64,000 nt of DNA from Sulfuricurvum sp. (GTDB taxonomy: Bacteria; Campylobacterota; Campylobacteria; Campylobacterales; Sulfurimonadaceae). The notes under the pieces were generated by a model. The model had not been told where the DNA came from, made no database searches, and saw nothing but the letters and a program-made list of their open reading frames with translations. Every line of letters begins with the position of its first letter. The first letter of the stretch is position 1. The position numbers were made by a program, and so were the translations under genes. This document shows, piece by piece, positions 1-8,806 of this stretch. The stretch covers positions 108,010-172,009 of the forward strand of contig JAUYUB010000010.1 in assembly GCA_030692765.1 (NCBI GenBank), read 5' to 3'.

Positions 1-2
1 TG

Positions 3-404
3 ATCTTCCTCTTTGAAAAAGAGCAAAACTTTGGAATCTTATGCAAAATCGAGCATTTAACGTTTGATCCACCGTTGCCAGAAAATATCAGTCGTGAATT
101 TCGGGCTATGACCCTTTTTTTCTTGGCCGGATATACCTTTGAAAGTGCTCGATTGGAAAACAATATGCTCTATTTTGAAGCAGGATTTGGTCAGGAAAAT
201 ATTGGAAGTGTAGTGAGTGTTCCGTTATTGAGCATTGTTCAGGTGATCATTGATGACACACCCGCCTTTGTCAATCTTGCCATGCCTAGAGAAGAATCCG
301 TCAATGTAACCATTGAAAAAAATGAAGGGGTTCAAAATTCAATGAGTTCTTTTCTTTCCAATCCTGAAAATCAGAAATTTATCAAAGAGCCCTCAAAAAA
401 ATAA
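3..404 (+). CDS. SspB-like small protein, 5' end outside window
   Basis: The reading frame is open from the first bases of the window, so the listed TTG start at 75 is probably internal and the gene begins upstream. The 133 visible residues are not clearly recognisable. The pattern of a short segment with an MTLFFLAGY strand, then YFEAGFGQE, then SVPLLSIVQVIIDD, followed by an acidic/polar tail, resembles the SspB (ClpXP adaptor) fold, where a similar 'FGG...VPF..l..F.D' core occurs. That assignment rests on pattern memory only. There is no signal peptide or membrane segment in the visible part. It converges on the LysR gene, with stop codons 10 bases apart. Confidence 0.5.
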   Translation: MFLFEKEQNFGILCKIEHLTFDPPLPENISREFRAMTLFFLAGYTFESARLENNMLYFEAGFGQENIGSVVSVPLLSIVQVIIDDTPAFVNLAMPREESVNVTIEKNEGVQNSMSSFLSNPENQKFIKEPSKK

Positions 405-428
405 AGGGCTTGCTTAGAGTTTAAGCCC
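394..428 (-). terminator. Intrinsic terminator of the LysR gene
   Basis: On the minus strand GGGCTT pairs with AAGCCC across an 11-base loop and is followed by TTTATTTTTTT. The left arm lies in the last codons of the LysR gene and the loop contains its stop codon. On the plus strand a competing AGCCCT/AGGGCT hairpin exists but has no T-run, so this is mainly a terminator for the minus-strand gene. Confidence 0.6.
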
Positions 429-1313
429 ATGTAAAAAAGTAACAACGTTATCGATAAATGCATCGTGCTTACGTTCTTTGCTGTAAGCGATGTAAAACTT
501 ACGCTTGATTTTATAGTTTTTAATACGTCCTTCATAAAGACGCCCTTCTGCAACTTCTTCATTGATAACATGCTGAGAAATAACCGAAACGACCGGACGT
601 TCTGCATTTTTAGGTGAATGCATAATCGTCTCTTTAATGGTTGTTGTGCTTGCAACGACGCCAATAACATTAAAACTCGAACACTCAACGCCGATCTCTT
701 CAAAGACCTCTGAAGTAAGTTTACGCGTATGAGAAGCTTCATCACGACAGATCCAGTCAAATTTATACAGATCTTCTTTGCGGAGTTGTTTTGGGATCGG
801 TTGATTAGAGAAGATAACCAATTCATCCTCTTCCCATTCTCTGTAGATAATGCCATCTTTAAATACCGGGGACTCGATTAATGCAATGTCAATCTTTTTA
901 TCGATCAATTGGTCAATAATTTCTTCCGAGAGAGCCACACGAACGTGTACTTCATTATTGATCTTATCTTTTAATTGAGCCAAATACTTAGGAAGTACAT
1001 AGTTTCCAATCGCATAAGAAGCCCCGACAACAAACGTAAACTCTTTATTGATAATTTTGAGAAGGTCTTTTTCACTTGAAAGAATCGCTTTTTCGAGCTT
1101 TACCGCAATTCGATAAAGGTCTTCGCCCTCTTTGGTTAGCTTAATCCCATTTTTTTTACGCTCAACAATACGCGTGTCGAGATATTCTTCAAGGAATTTA
1201 ATCTGCTGCGTTACAGCAGGCTGTGAAATTCCCAATTTCGCTGAGGCTTTTGAAAAACTTTTTTCTTTGATAACCGTCAAAAAAGTCAGTAGTTTTGCAA
1301 AATCTTTTAACAT
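414..1313 (-). CDS. LysR-family transcriptional regulator
   Basis: Cytoplasmic DNA-binding regulator of 299 residues, the usual LysR length. The winged helix-turn-helix is at about residues 18-62 (SFSKASAKLGISQPAVTQQI, then ERKKNGIKLTKEG), followed by a linker helix and a two-lobed ligand-binding domain from about 90 to the end. An AGGA ribosome site sits 6 bases before the ATG. It is transcribed divergently from uvrD across a 138-base gap, but the following plus-strand genes are housekeeping, so the target cannot be read from context. The effector is unknown. Confidence 0.9.
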   Translation of the reverse strand: MLKDFAKLLTFLTVIKEKSFSKASAKLGISQPAVTQQIKFLEEYLDTRIVERKKNGIKLTKEGEDLYRIAVKLEKAILSSEKDLLKIINKEFTFVVGASYAIGNYVLPKYLAQLKDKINNEVHVRVALSEEIIDQLIDKKIDIALIESPVFKDGIIYREWEEDELVIFSNQPIPKQLRKEDLYKFDWICRDEASHTRKLTSEVFEEIGVECSSFNVIGVVASTTTIKETIMHSPKNAERPVVSVISQHVINEEVAEGRLYEGRIKNYKIKRKFYIAYSKERKHDAFIDNVVTFLHGLKL

Positions 1314-1412
1314 AATGATTCCTATAAGTAAAATATATAAGCATATTATAACCCATTATTATGATGATTACAAGAGATGGACAATTTTAAATTGCTTTGT
1401 GAAAGATTGGGA

Positions 1413-1418
1413 TATAAT
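1413..1418 (+). promoter_or_regulatory. Putative -10 box for the uvrD operon
   Basis: The 138-base LysR-uvrD intergenic region holds an exact TATAAT about 34 bases before the uvrD ATG. No good -35 is visible, which is common for vegetative promoters in Campylobacterota. The ribosome site is weak (GAAGG, about 12 bases from the ATG). Confidence 0.45.
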
Positions 1419-1451
1419 AAAAGAATTCATGCATGAAGGCGCAGTAATATT

Positions 1452-3500
1452 ATGGATAAAATTTTCGATAGTCTCAATGATGCCCAGCGTCAAGCCGTTG
1501 AGCAAACAGAAGGTCCGCTTTTGATTCTTGCAGGTGCGGGAAGTGGTAAAACAAAAACCATTACCTCGCGATTAGCCTACTTGCTTGATACTGTTGGTAT
1601 TCCTTCCAGCCAAACATTAACACTTACGTTTACCAATAAAGCGGCTAAAGAGATGCGTGAGAGAGCCATGGGTCTCATAACTCAAAACTCTTTTCCGCCC
1701 TTGCTGTGTACCTTTCATAAATTTGGGCTACTCTTTTTAAAATTTCACATCCATTTACTGGGACGAAGCAATAATTTTGTGGTTATTGATACCGATGACA
1801 AAAAAAAGATTCTCAAAAAAATCAATGCCGAGCTGCCAACGGCCCTTATTGCCAGCGAGATTTCCCGCTATAAAAACTCTATGATAGACCCGCAAGAGGC
1901 CTACTCCCAAGCAGAACTGACAAACTACAAAAACATTGCAAAAATTTATGAAGAGTATGAAGTTTATCTGCTCAAAAACAACCTTGTCGATTTCGATGAT
2001 CTCCTCTGTCTTACTTATAAACTATTAGATGAACATCCTGAGCTCTGCATTCAAACCAGTCAAAAATATCGTTACATCATGATTGATGAGTATCAAGATA
2101 CCAACGAGTTACAGTTACGATTGCTCCAAAAACTTTGTACGTCTCATAACAACCTATGTGTCGTGGGTGATGATGATCAAAGTATTTATGGCTGGCGCGG
2201 TGCACATGTTCGTAATATTTTAGAATTTGATCAAGACTTTGCAGATGCCACTGTCATCAAACTCGAATATAACTATCGTTCTACTCAACCAATCTTAACA
2301 GTTGCCAATGCTCTCATCGAACATAATCGCTCAAGACTTGGCAAAACCCTCATCGCCACAAAGACGGGAGGAAATGATGTGGTAACACTCACATCCCATG
2401 ATGAGAGCGAAGAAGCAAAAAAAATTGCTAAAGCTATACGTGCATTACTTGACAAAGGCGTTCGTGCCAGCGACATCGCCGTTCTTTACCGTATCAATGC
2501 TCTGAGCCGTTCCTTGGAAGAGGGGCTTAATCGTGGTGGTATTGCCTACCGTCTTGTAGGCGGATTACGCTTTTACGACCGGGCAGAGATCAAAGATCTC
2601 ATCAGTTATTTGCGGGTTATTACCAATGTACATGACAACTTTTCGCTTAAACGTATTATAAATAAACCAAAACGCGGACTGGGAAAAGCGAGCATCGAAA
2701 AAATAGAGCTCACCGCTATGGAAGCTGAAAAATCAATGTTTGAGTTTATTGCAACATCCAGCGACAGTGAGCTCGAGGCCTTGGCGCGTAAAAAAAGCAC
2801 CCAAGAGTTACGTAAATTCATCCTAGAGATCAATGAACTTCGTACCATTGCGTCCGAAGCGATGTATCAATTTATAGATGCTCTTGAAGATCGTTTTAAA
2901 ATCAAAGAAACACTTCACGGTCTACCAGATGAAAGCGACAAGATTTCGAACGTCGATGAGTTTTACGGTCTATTTCGTGACTACGTTAAACAAAATCCGG
3001 ATGCTGGACTGGCAGAATTTCTCAACGACATTACCTTGCAAAGCGATCAGGATCAAATTGAGGGGGAGAGTATCTACATCATGAGTATCCATGCCTCCAA
3101 AGGACTGGAATTTGAGCACCTTTTTGTCATTGGTATGGAAGAAGGATTTTTACCTCTTGTGGGTGATGGCAGTGATTTGGAAGAAGAGCGCCGTTTGGGT
3201 TACGTAGCCTTTACGCGTGCCAAATCCAACCTCACCATCTCCAGTGTAAACAGCCGTTTTTACAAAGGCCGCCGTACCGACTTACATAAAAGCCGATTTA
3301 TTAATGAAGCGGGATTATGTGAGGGATCTTTGATCTTGGAAAAAAACACTTCCTTCAAAAAAGGGGATTTGGTTCGCCACAAAATATTTGGTGCGGGACG
3401 TGTCGAGGGTGTCAGCAAATCGGGGCGCGAATTTAAACTTCTCATTAACTTTGGTGGCAACAAGCGTGATATTCTTGCCTCATTTGTGGAAAAGCTCTAG
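1452..3500 (+). CDS. uvrD: UvrD/Rep/PcrA-type DNA helicase
   Basis: Superfamily 1A 3'-5' DNA helicase of 682 residues, acting in DNA repair and replication-fork maintenance. Visible motifs in order: Walker A AGAGSGKT at 27-34, motif II IMIDEYQDTN near 210, motif III GDDDQSIYGWRGA near 240, motif V SIHASKGLEFEHLFVIG near 545 and motif VI AFTRAK near 590. The C-terminus (FKKGDLVRHKIFGAGRVEGV) resembles the PcrA/UvrD C-terminal Tudor-like domain that contacts RNA polymerase. It heads a tight plus-strand run, with truB starting 3 bases after the stop. Rep or PcrA naming would be equally defensible. Confidence 0.92.
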   Translation: MDKIFDSLNDAQRQAVEQTEGPLLILAGAGSGKTKTITSRLAYLLDTVGIPSSQTLTLTFTNKAAKEMRERAMGLITQNSFPPLLCTFHKFGLLFLKFHIHLLGRSNNFVVIDTDDKKKILKKINAELPTALIASEISRYKNSMIDPQEAYSQAELTNYKNIAKIYEEYEVYLLKNNLVDFDDLLCLTYKLLDEHPELCIQTSQKYRYIMIDEYQDTNELQLRLLQKLCTSHNNLCVVGDDDQSIYGWRGAHVRNILEFDQDFADATVIKLEYNYRSTQPILTVANALIEHNRSRLGKTLIATKTGGNDVVTLTSHDESEEAKKIAKAIRALLDKGVRASDIAVLYRINALSRSLEEGLNRGGIAYRLVGGLRFYDRAEIKDLISYLRVITNVHDNFSLKRIINKPKRGLGKASIEKIELTAMEAEKSMFEFIATSSDSELEALARKKSTQELRKFILEINELRTIASEAMYQFIDALEDRFKIKETLHGLPDESDKISNVDEFYGLFRDYVKQNPDAGLAEFLNDITLQSDQDQIEGESIYIMSIHASKGLEFEHLFVIGMEEGFLPLVGDGSDLEEERRLGYVAFTRAKSNLTISSVNSRFYKGRRTDLHKSRFINEAGLCEGSLILEKNTSFKKGDLVRHKIFGAGRVEGVSKSGREFKLLINFGGNKRDILASFVEKL

Positions 3501-3503
3501 CCG

Positions 3504-4328
3504 ATGTCCTCTAAACTTTTTGTGGCGTATAAACCGACCGGCATCAGTTCCAATCAACTTCTTGGACGTATTAAACGCCGTTACGGAGAAAAAAAAGCGG
3601 GGTACTCAGGAACTCTTGACCCTTTTGCTAAAGGGGTTTTGATTGTTGCATTTGGCAATCATGGGCGCTTGTTCCGATTTTTAAACAAAGCACCCAAGCG
3701 CTACCGTGCAACACTTTGGCTGGGTGCCTATTCACCTACTTTGGATATCGAAAAAATCGAGGACATTGCGACCATTGCACCTATTCCCAAAGAGACTCTT
3801 ATCCAAACCATCGAATCATTAAAAGGGGAATTGACCTATCTTCCTCCCAAATACAGCGCTAAACGTCTTAACGGAAAACGTGCCTATGAGTTTGCACGTG
3901 CTGGTATTGAGATTGAACTTAAAAGTGTTACCTCCACTATTTACGATATCCATCTCCTTCATTATTGCCACCCTTTTGTCACCTTTGAAGCAACCGTTTC
4001 TGAGGGAAGCTACATACGTTCACTTGGCGAGTTAATCGCCAATAAACTTGGATGTGATGGAGCCCTGAGTGCATTGGAACGTCTCAACGAAGGTCAGTTT
4101 ATCTATGATAATGAACGACCCATCGATATAAAAACAGCTTTAGGAATCCCTAAAAATTGCTATAATGGCAATGGCGAATCAATCCTTCTGGGACAACCGC
4201 TTAGCAAAGAGCATTTTGAGATACAAGCCAATGGAACCTACTGGATTGACAATGGTGATACGATCTCTGTTCTTGAGTTCACTGATGAAAAAATACACTA
4301 TTTACTCAATAAGGTTGCTGCATGCTGA
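3504..4328 (+). CDS. truB: tRNA pseudouridine-55 synthase TruB
   Basis: Converts U55 of tRNA to pseudouridine in the T-loop. The catalytic aspartate is D39 in GYSGTLDPFAKGVLIV, the family signature. PPKYSAKRLNGKRAYEFARAG and GSYIRSLGELIA match the usual TruB motifs. At 274 residues it is a short form with a reduced C-terminal PUA region. It overlaps csrA by 7 bases, which implies translational coupling. The order truB-csrA-ispE-smpB is, from memory, the same as in Campylobacter jejuni. Confidence 0.95.
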   Translation: MSSKLFVAYKPTGISSNQLLGRIKRRYGEKKAGYSGTLDPFAKGVLIVAFGNHGRLFRFLNKAPKRYRATLWLGAYSPTLDIEKIEDIATIAPIPKETLIQTIESLKGELTYLPPKYSAKRLNGKRAYEFARAGIEIELKSVTSTIYDIHLLHYCHPFVTFEATVSEGSYIRSLGELIANKLGCDGALSALERLNEGQFIYDNERPIDIKTALGIPKNCYNGNGESILLGQPLSKEHFEIQANGTYWIDNGDTISVLEFTDEKIHYLLNKVAAC

Positions 4329-4552
4329 TACTTTCACGTAAACTGGATGAATCCATCCTTATTGGAGATTCCATCACCTTGAAAGTCATTTCTATTGACA
4401 AAGGAAGCGTAAAACTCGGTATCGACGCACCTACTAATGTTCGTGTATTGCGCAGTGAACTTATAAATGCGGTAAAAGATTCCAATCAAGCTGCATCAAC
4501 ACAGCAAGACGATTCTCTCTTGCGCCAGCTAGCCCAAAAATTCAAATTATGA
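4322..4552 (+). CDS. csrA: Carbon storage regulator CsrA
   Basis: Small dimeric RNA-binding protein that controls translation by binding GGA motifs in mRNA leaders; in this phylum it is linked to flagellin and motility control. MLILSRKLDESILIGDSITLKVI and VKLGIDAP...VRVLRSEL are diagnostic. It is 76 residues with a short polar C-terminal extension. It overlaps both truB and ispE, so expression is tied to the operon. No fliW is seen in this window. Confidence 0.96.
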   Translation: MLILSRKLDESILIGDSITLKVISIDKGSVKLGIDAPTNVRVLRSELINAVKDSNQAASTQQDDSLLRQLAQKFKL

Positions 4553-5325
4553 TTCAATACCTCGCTTACGCAAAAGTCAATATTTTTCTCAAAATAACGG
4601 GAAAAAGAGGAGACTATCACACCATAACCTCTCGCTTTATGCGTGTGAACACGCTTTATGACACCCTTTGGTTTGAACCAAAATCTACCCCGGAATTTGA
4701 AATCAGGGGAAACTTCGATTGTGAAATAAGCTCAAATACAATCTATAAAGCCTATAAAAACCTCCTAGCCGCAACCAACTCTAATAAACTATCACACTGG
4801 ATGCAAAACAATGCTGTCTGTGTAAAAAAACAGATCCCATCTTTCGCCGGATTAGGCGGAGGAAGCTCGGATGCCGCTACCTATTTACATATGTGCAATG
4901 AACAACTGGAACTTGGGTTAAGTACTGAAGCGCTTGCTGTAATCGGGGCAAATGTTGGGGCAGACGTCCCTTTTTTCGTTTATGGATACGAGAGTGCTAA
5001 TGTAAGCGGTATCGGAGAAATTGTAGAGCACTATGATGAAAAACCGCTTGAATTTGAGATCATAACACCTCAGATAAAAATCAGCACTCCTGCAGTCTAT
5101 AATTACTACCGGGAGCATCTCTATACGCCTATAAACCCCGAAGAAGCAGCACGACTGCAGCTCATGCCTTCGATTGATATTTTAACGACAATAAAGCCTA
5201 AAGAAGCAAACGATCTTTTTCCTGCCGCACTGAAAAGCTATCCTGAACTTTGCGAAAAAGAGGGATGGTTTTTTTCCGGAAGTGGAAGTAGTTTTTTCAG
5301 ATTAAAGGAACCTACAGATGGGTGA
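4549..5325 (+). CDS. ispE: 4-diphosphocytidyl-2-C-methylerythritol kinase
   Basis: GHMP-family kinase of the non-mevalonate (MEP) isoprenoid pathway that phosphorylates CDP-methylerythritol at the 2-hydroxyl. The N-terminal [10 protein letters not shown] carries the conserved lysine (K9), the glycine-rich ATP loop is [17 protein letters not shown] near residue 100, and GADVPFF carries the catalytic aspartate. It is 258 residues, slightly short but typical of the group. The start overlaps the csrA stop by 4 bases and the end overlaps smpB by 8. Confidence 0.94.
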   Translation: MIQYLAYAKVNIFLKITGKRGDYHTITSRFMRVNTLYDTLWFEPKSTPEFEIRGNFDCEISSNTIYKAYKNLLAATNSNKLSHWMQNNAVCVKKQIPSFAGLGGGSSDAATYLHMCNEQLELGLSTEALAVIGANVGADVPFFVYGYESANVSGIGEIVEHYDEKPLEFEIITPQIKISTPAVYNYYREHLYTPINPEEAARLQLMPSIDILTTIKPKEANDLFPAALKSYPELCEKEGWFFSGSGSSFFRLKEPTDG

Positions 5326-5770
5326 AAATATAGCCACCAATAAAAAAGCATTTTTTGACTTTCACATTGAAGAAAAATTTGAGGCAGGTGTTGTCTTGCA
5401 TGGCAGTGAGGTCAAAGCCCTACGTGCAGGACGGGTCAATCTCAAAGACGGCTTTATCAAAATTGTACGCGGCGAAGCAATACTGTTTAATGTCCATATC
5501 GGAGTCCTGAATACAACGCACCACTATTACGGGCATGAAGAACGTGGAAGCCGTAAACTTCTACTGCATAAGAAACAAATAGACAAGATGTTTAAAGCCG
5601 TAGAGAAAGAAGGGTTTACACTCGTCCCGTTGAGTATCTATTTCAATGATCGTAACCTTGCTAAAATGCAAGTAGCCATTGCCAAAGGTAAAAAACTCTA
5701 CGATAAGCGTAGTGATCTCAAAGAAAAAGACATCAAGCGTGACATGGAACGAGCCATCAAAGGAGAATAA
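5318..5770 (+). CDS. smpB: tmRNA-binding protein SmpB
   Basis: Partner of tmRNA in trans-translation, which rescues stalled ribosomes. [20 protein letters not shown] near the N-terminus is the OB-fold core and the lysine/arginine-rich C-terminus ([20 protein letters not shown]) is the tail that enters the mRNA channel. At 150 residues the length is standard. It overlaps ispE by 8 bases. The ssrA RNA itself is not in this window. Confidence 0.96.
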   Translation: MGENIATNKKAFFDFHIEEKFEAGVVLHGSEVKALRAGRVNLKDGFIKIVRGEAILFNVHIGVLNTTHHYYGHEERGSRKLLLHKKQIDKMFKAVEKEGFTLVPLSIYFNDRNLAKMQVAIAKGKKLYDKRSDLKEKDIKRDMERAIKGE

Positions 5771-5772
5771 TT

Positions 5773-6567
5773 ATGATTACGCTTCACGACCTTCACCTGG
5801 AGGATCTCCAAAACAAATTACACCCTTCCGTCTTTGAAGAACACCAAGATTATCAAATCTTAATTCTTCGATTACCTGAACAGATAAATAATAAGTTCAA
5901 TTTTAACTCTCATGGCTTCATCATCATTGAAAAAGATGTTTATCATTATGATCAAATTCAAGCCAATTTAGTTCCCTTTCCCAATGGACTAGACGACCTA
6001 TATCACTTCTTGGACAGTAAAATAGACATTTTAATGCATGACATTGAATCAATACAAGAAGAAATAGCTTTATTGGAAGATGCACTGTATCAAAAGTTTA
6101 CCTCTAGATTTATGGAGCATTGGCATGCATTTAAAAAAGAGTTATCACAATCAGAACGGGTTATTATTAAGTCGGTTGACACACTTGAACTCTTCATCAC
6201 AAAATCAAAAACTAACGCCAGCTTTCCACTTAGCGAATTTTATGATCTGCATGAACATTTAGAGCGAACGCTGCGATCAAACGCAAATGCCAACGATCAA
6301 CTCAACAATCTTTATAACTACTATACGTTGCGTTCAAATGATCGCATGAACCACAGTATCTACATCCTAACCATTATCTCCGTCATCTTTTTGCCGCTCA
6401 ACTTGGTGGTAGGTTTTTTTGGAATGAACACAGGGGGATTACCGTTTCAAAAAATAGAATCAGGAACAGCCTATGCGTCGATTACTATGATTTTATTTAC
6501 ATTAGGAATAATAGCATCTGTATTGTGGAAAATTAAAAAAGATAAGTTTTCTCCCGCACCAGAATGA
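5773..6567 (+). CDS. CorA-like magnesium/divalent cation transporter
   Basis: Inner-membrane channel of the CorA superfamily. The N-terminal ~200 residues are a soluble alpha/beta and long-helix domain, followed by two C-terminal membrane segments (ILTIISVIFLPLNLVVGFF and ITMILFTLGIIASVLW). The family signature GMN lies at the end of the first (GFFGMNTGG). At 264 residues it is shorter than classical CorA (about 316), so substrate assignment is uncertain. It follows smpB by 2 bases and is probably the last gene of the uvrD run. Base composition is a little more AT-rich than the preceding genes. Confidence 0.85.
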   Translation: MITLHDLHLEDLQNKLHPSVFEEHQDYQILILRLPEQINNKFNFNSHGFIIIEKDVYHYDQIQANLVPFPNGLDDLYHFLDSKIDILMHDIESIQEEIALLEDALYQKFTSRFMEHWHAFKKELSQSERVIIKSVDTLELFITKSKTNASFPLSEFYDLHEHLERTLRSNANANDQLNNLYNYYTLRSNDRMNHSIYILTIISVIFLPLNLVVGFFGMNTGGLPFQKIESGTAYASITMILFTLGIIASVLWKIKKDKFSPAPE

Positions 6568-6602
6568 TGCGAGGGACTTTGCGGAAGATATTCGTTTTAG
6601 TT

Positions 6603-6977
6603 TTAAACGTTACTAGCTTTTGGGCGACGAATTTCTTTGATACGTGCTTTTTTACCAGCAAGATCACGAAGGTAGAACAATTTAGCACGACGAACGCGAC
6701 CACGGCGAAGTACTTCAATTTTTTCTAAGCTATCGCTGTAGATTGGGAATACACGTTCGATACCGATAGCATTTGCTCCGATTTTACGAACTGTAATCGT
6801 ACGGCCTGTGCCTTCTCCACGAATAGAGATACAAACACCTTCATAAATCTGAGTACGTGATTTCTCACCCTCTGTAATGTTTACTGAAAGACGAACAGTA
6901 TCACCTGCGCGAAACAGGGGAACATTTTTGCCTTCCATTTGTGCTTGCTCAAAGCTAGCGATGTATTTATTTTTCAT
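6603..6977 (-). CDS. rplS: 50S ribosomal protein L19
   Basis: Large-subunit protein at the 30S-50S interface. [33 protein letters not shown] and [41 protein letters not shown] are diagnostic. At 124 residues it is full length. It starts 11 bases inside the end of trmD, the usual arrangement, and is the last gene of the rpsP-rimM-trmD-rplS block. No convincing terminator is visible in the 35-base gap to the convergent corA-like gene. Confidence 0.97.
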   Translation of the reverse strand: MKNKYIASFEQAQMEGKNVPLFRAGDTVRLSVNITEGEKSRTQIYEGVCISIRGEGTGRTITVRKIGANAIGIERVFPIYSDSLEKIEVLRRGRVRRAKLFYLRDLAGKKARIKEIRRPKASNV

Positions 6978-7662
6978 AAGACGTCCTTATTTTATGCTTC
7001 AGTAGCTGTTCGGGTCTGAAATGTTTTGTTTTACATTCAGACATAGCTAATTTTAGTGCTTGAATTTTACTGTGATTTCCCTTTAAGTATTCTGATGGAA
7101 CACCCAAATTGTTATATATTGGCGGCTTTCCAAAAGAAGGTGCTTCCAAAAGTGGCGTTTCAAAACTTTCAGTTTCCAACGATTCACTGTTTCCAAGAAC
7201 TCCCTCTATGTTTCGAACGATCGCATCAGTCATAACAAGCGATGGAAGTTCACCCCCTGTCAAAATATAATCCCCAATACTAAAGACTTCATCCGCGAAG
7301 GTTTCAATCACCCTCTCATCAATCCCCTCATACCGACCGCTTACAAAAACGATATGCGATTTATTCGCAAGGCGCTTTGCATCGTTTTGCGTAAACTGCT
7401 TTCCGACCGGTGCTGCGAAGATGATATATGCTTCATCATCTAATGTTGACAACGTATCAAATAAAGGCTGTGGCGTCATAACCATTCCTGCCCCACCACC
7501 TACACACGTATCATCCACTTTAGCGTGTTTTGATGCGCTGTAATCTCTGGGATTAAGAAAGGAAATTTGAAACTTATCAGCTTCAATCGCCCGCTTTAAA
7601 ATCGAGTCTTGAAAATATCCCTCTATCAGATTGGAGAAAAGAGTCACATACGTAAAATGCAT
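6967..7662 (-). CDS. trmD: tRNA (guanine-37-N1)-methyltransferase TrmD
   Basis: Methylates G37 next to the anticodon using S-adenosylmethionine, preventing +1 frameshifting. The SPOUT trefoil-knot motifs are visible: [14 protein letters not shown] and [17 protein letters not shown]. The ORF track begins one codon earlier at a GTG (7665). The ATG at 7662 overlaps the rimM stop as TGATG and is the better start, giving 231 residues. The cluster order rimM-trmD-rplS supports the call. Confidence 0.96.
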   Translation of the reverse strand: MHFTYVTLFSNLIEGYFQDSILKRAIEADKFQISFLNPRDYSASKHAKVDDTCVGGGAGMVMTPQPLFDTLSTLDDEAYIIFAAPVGKQFTQNDAKRLANKSHIVFVSGRYEGIDERVIETFADEVFSIGDYILTGGELPSLVMTDAIVRNIEGVLGNSESLETESFETPLLEAPSFGKPPIYNNLGVPSEYLKGNHSKIQALKLAMSECKTKHFRPEQLLKHKIRTSYEK

Positions 7663-8216
7663 CACGATGCTTCTAATAAATCCAAACCGCCCTCAACCAT
7701 AATTTTTTTCATCTCTAAATCCGCTTTGAGAACAAAACGATCAATGTAAGGGATTAAAAAAGTTTCAGGAAGCCCTTTTGCCACTAATGCACTGTCGGTC
7801 TTAACCGACAAAAAATCCTGCGGACCGATACGCTCAATCTCATCCAATGTACCCAGTAAAAGGTCACCTTCATAAATCAATAATCCAATCAAGTCAAACC
7901 AAAAATATTCACCCTCTTTGAGTTTACATCGCGCGCGAGTTTCCTCATAGGTAGTAAATAGCTTGGCGTTTGTTAATGTCTTAGCAGCTTCTGGAGTATC
8001 GTAACCTACAATGTGAACAAGCTCACGCTCTGGGTTGTAACTGGCAAGGGTAATAGTGGAACCATTTTCCAGAGTAAACGTTGCATTTTTAGCAAATTGT
8101 TCTGGAAAATCAGTAAAGAGGTTCAGTTTCATGTCGCCCTTCAGGGCTACCGTGCGGCCAATCGTGGCAACATGAAGAAGAGTAGAATCAGGTGAATTAC
8201 GAAATCGGTTCGACAT
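7662..8216 (-). CDS. rimM: Ribosome maturation factor RimM
   Basis: Assists 30S head assembly and binds S19. The N-terminal beta-barrel ([29 protein letters not shown]) and the PRC-barrel domain ([31 protein letters not shown]...[22 protein letters not shown]) are both recognisable. The ORF track extends to 8279, but that would bury 63 bases in the KH gene. The ATG at 8216 (MSNRFRNSP) leaves a 20-base overlap and fits the family N-terminus, giving 184 residues. Confidence 0.92.
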   Translation of the reverse strand: MSNRFRNSPDSTLLHVATIGRTVALKGDMKLNLFTDFPEQFAKNATFTLENGSTITLASYNPERELVHIVGYDTPEAAKTLTNAKLFTTYEETRARCKLKEGEYFWFDLIGLLIYEGDLLLGTLDEIERIGPQDFLSVKTDSALVAKGLPETFLIPYIDRFVLKADLEMKKIMVEGGLDLLEAS

Positions 8217-8436
8217 TGATACGGTAACTCTTACCATCTTTGGCTTTGCAACCTGAAATAACGGTTTTAATCGCACCAATCATCTTACCCTCTTTGCCTA
8301 TGAGCTTGCCCACATCCGCTTGGTTAGCGTGCAGTACAATCTCAGTCACTTCATCACCCTCATGCGTATCTACCCTGATCTGTTCAGGATAAGACGCGAT
8401 CAATCGCGCGAATCCGGCGACAAAGTCGGCTACCAT
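8197..8436 (-). CDS. KH-domain RNA-binding protein (KhpA/YlqC type)
   Basis: A 79-residue protein made almost entirely of one KH domain. The GxxG loop is in VGKLIGKEGKMIGAIKTVISG. It lies between rpsP and rimM, the classical position for KhpA-type RNA-binding proteins in many bacteria. It overlaps rimM by 20 bases and follows rpsP by 2. A role in RNA chaperoning or ribosome assembly is inferred from family and position. Confidence 0.92.
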   Translation of the reverse strand: MVADFVAGFARLIASYPEQIRVDTHEGDEVTEIVLHANQADVGKLIGKEGKMIGAIKTVISGCKAKDGKSYRINVEPIS

Positions 8437-8438
8437 GA

Positions 8439-8669
8439 TTACTTACCTGTAATTTTTTTAACGCGATCAGACAACTGAGCACCAACGCTCATCCAATACG
8501 CAAGACGATCTTCATCAACTTTAACCGTTGAAGGTTCTGTCATAGGGTTGTAGTAACCGATCAATTCAATCCAACCACCATCACGACGCTTACGGCTATC
8601 GGTTACCGCGATACGGTAGAAAGGTTGTTTTTTACGTCCCATACGGGTTAAGCGAATGACTGTTGCCAT
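8439..8669 (-). CDS. rpsP: 30S ribosomal protein S16
   Basis: Small-subunit assembly protein. [42 protein letters not shown] is an unmistakable S16 N-terminus. At 76 residues it is the short form usual in the group. An AAGGATAT ribosome site precedes the ATG. It heads the rpsP-KH-rimM-trmD-rplS group, separated from ffh by 137 bases containing a large hairpin. Confidence 0.97.
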   Translation of the reverse strand: MATVIRLTRMGRKKQPFYRIAVTDSRKRRDGGWIELIGYYNPMTEPSTVKVDEDRLAYWMSVGAQLSDRVKKITGK

Positions 8670-8759
8670 GTTATATCCTTGTTGTAATTATTTTTTAACG
8701 CACAGTACCTTAGAAGAGTGTTTTGCCCACAAAAGCAAAAAGAAACCTCTAAACTGCTG

Positions 8760-8803
8760 GAACGCTAAGTCAGAGATTTGATAAAATCCCCTGCTTAACG
8801 TTC
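8760..8803 (-). other. Long hairpin in the ffh-rpsP intergenic region
   Basis: An almost continuous inverted repeat of 44 bases. The outer 10-base arms (GAACGCTAAG and CTTAACGTTC on the plus strand) enclose CAG/CTG and an inner GATTT/AAATC stem with a GATA loop. The single outer mismatch is C/A on the plus strand but a G/U pair on the minus-strand RNA, so folding favours the direction in which ffh and rpsP are read. It starts 3 bases after the ffh stop. No T-run follows, so it does not look like a simple terminator. Processing site, attenuator or mRNA stabiliser are possible roles. Confidence 0.55.
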
Positions 8804-8806
8804 TAC

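Noticed and set aside
371-856. 161-residue minus-strand ORF overlapping the LysR gene
   Set aside because: It is the same strand in another frame of a clear LysR gene, and its protein shows no family features.
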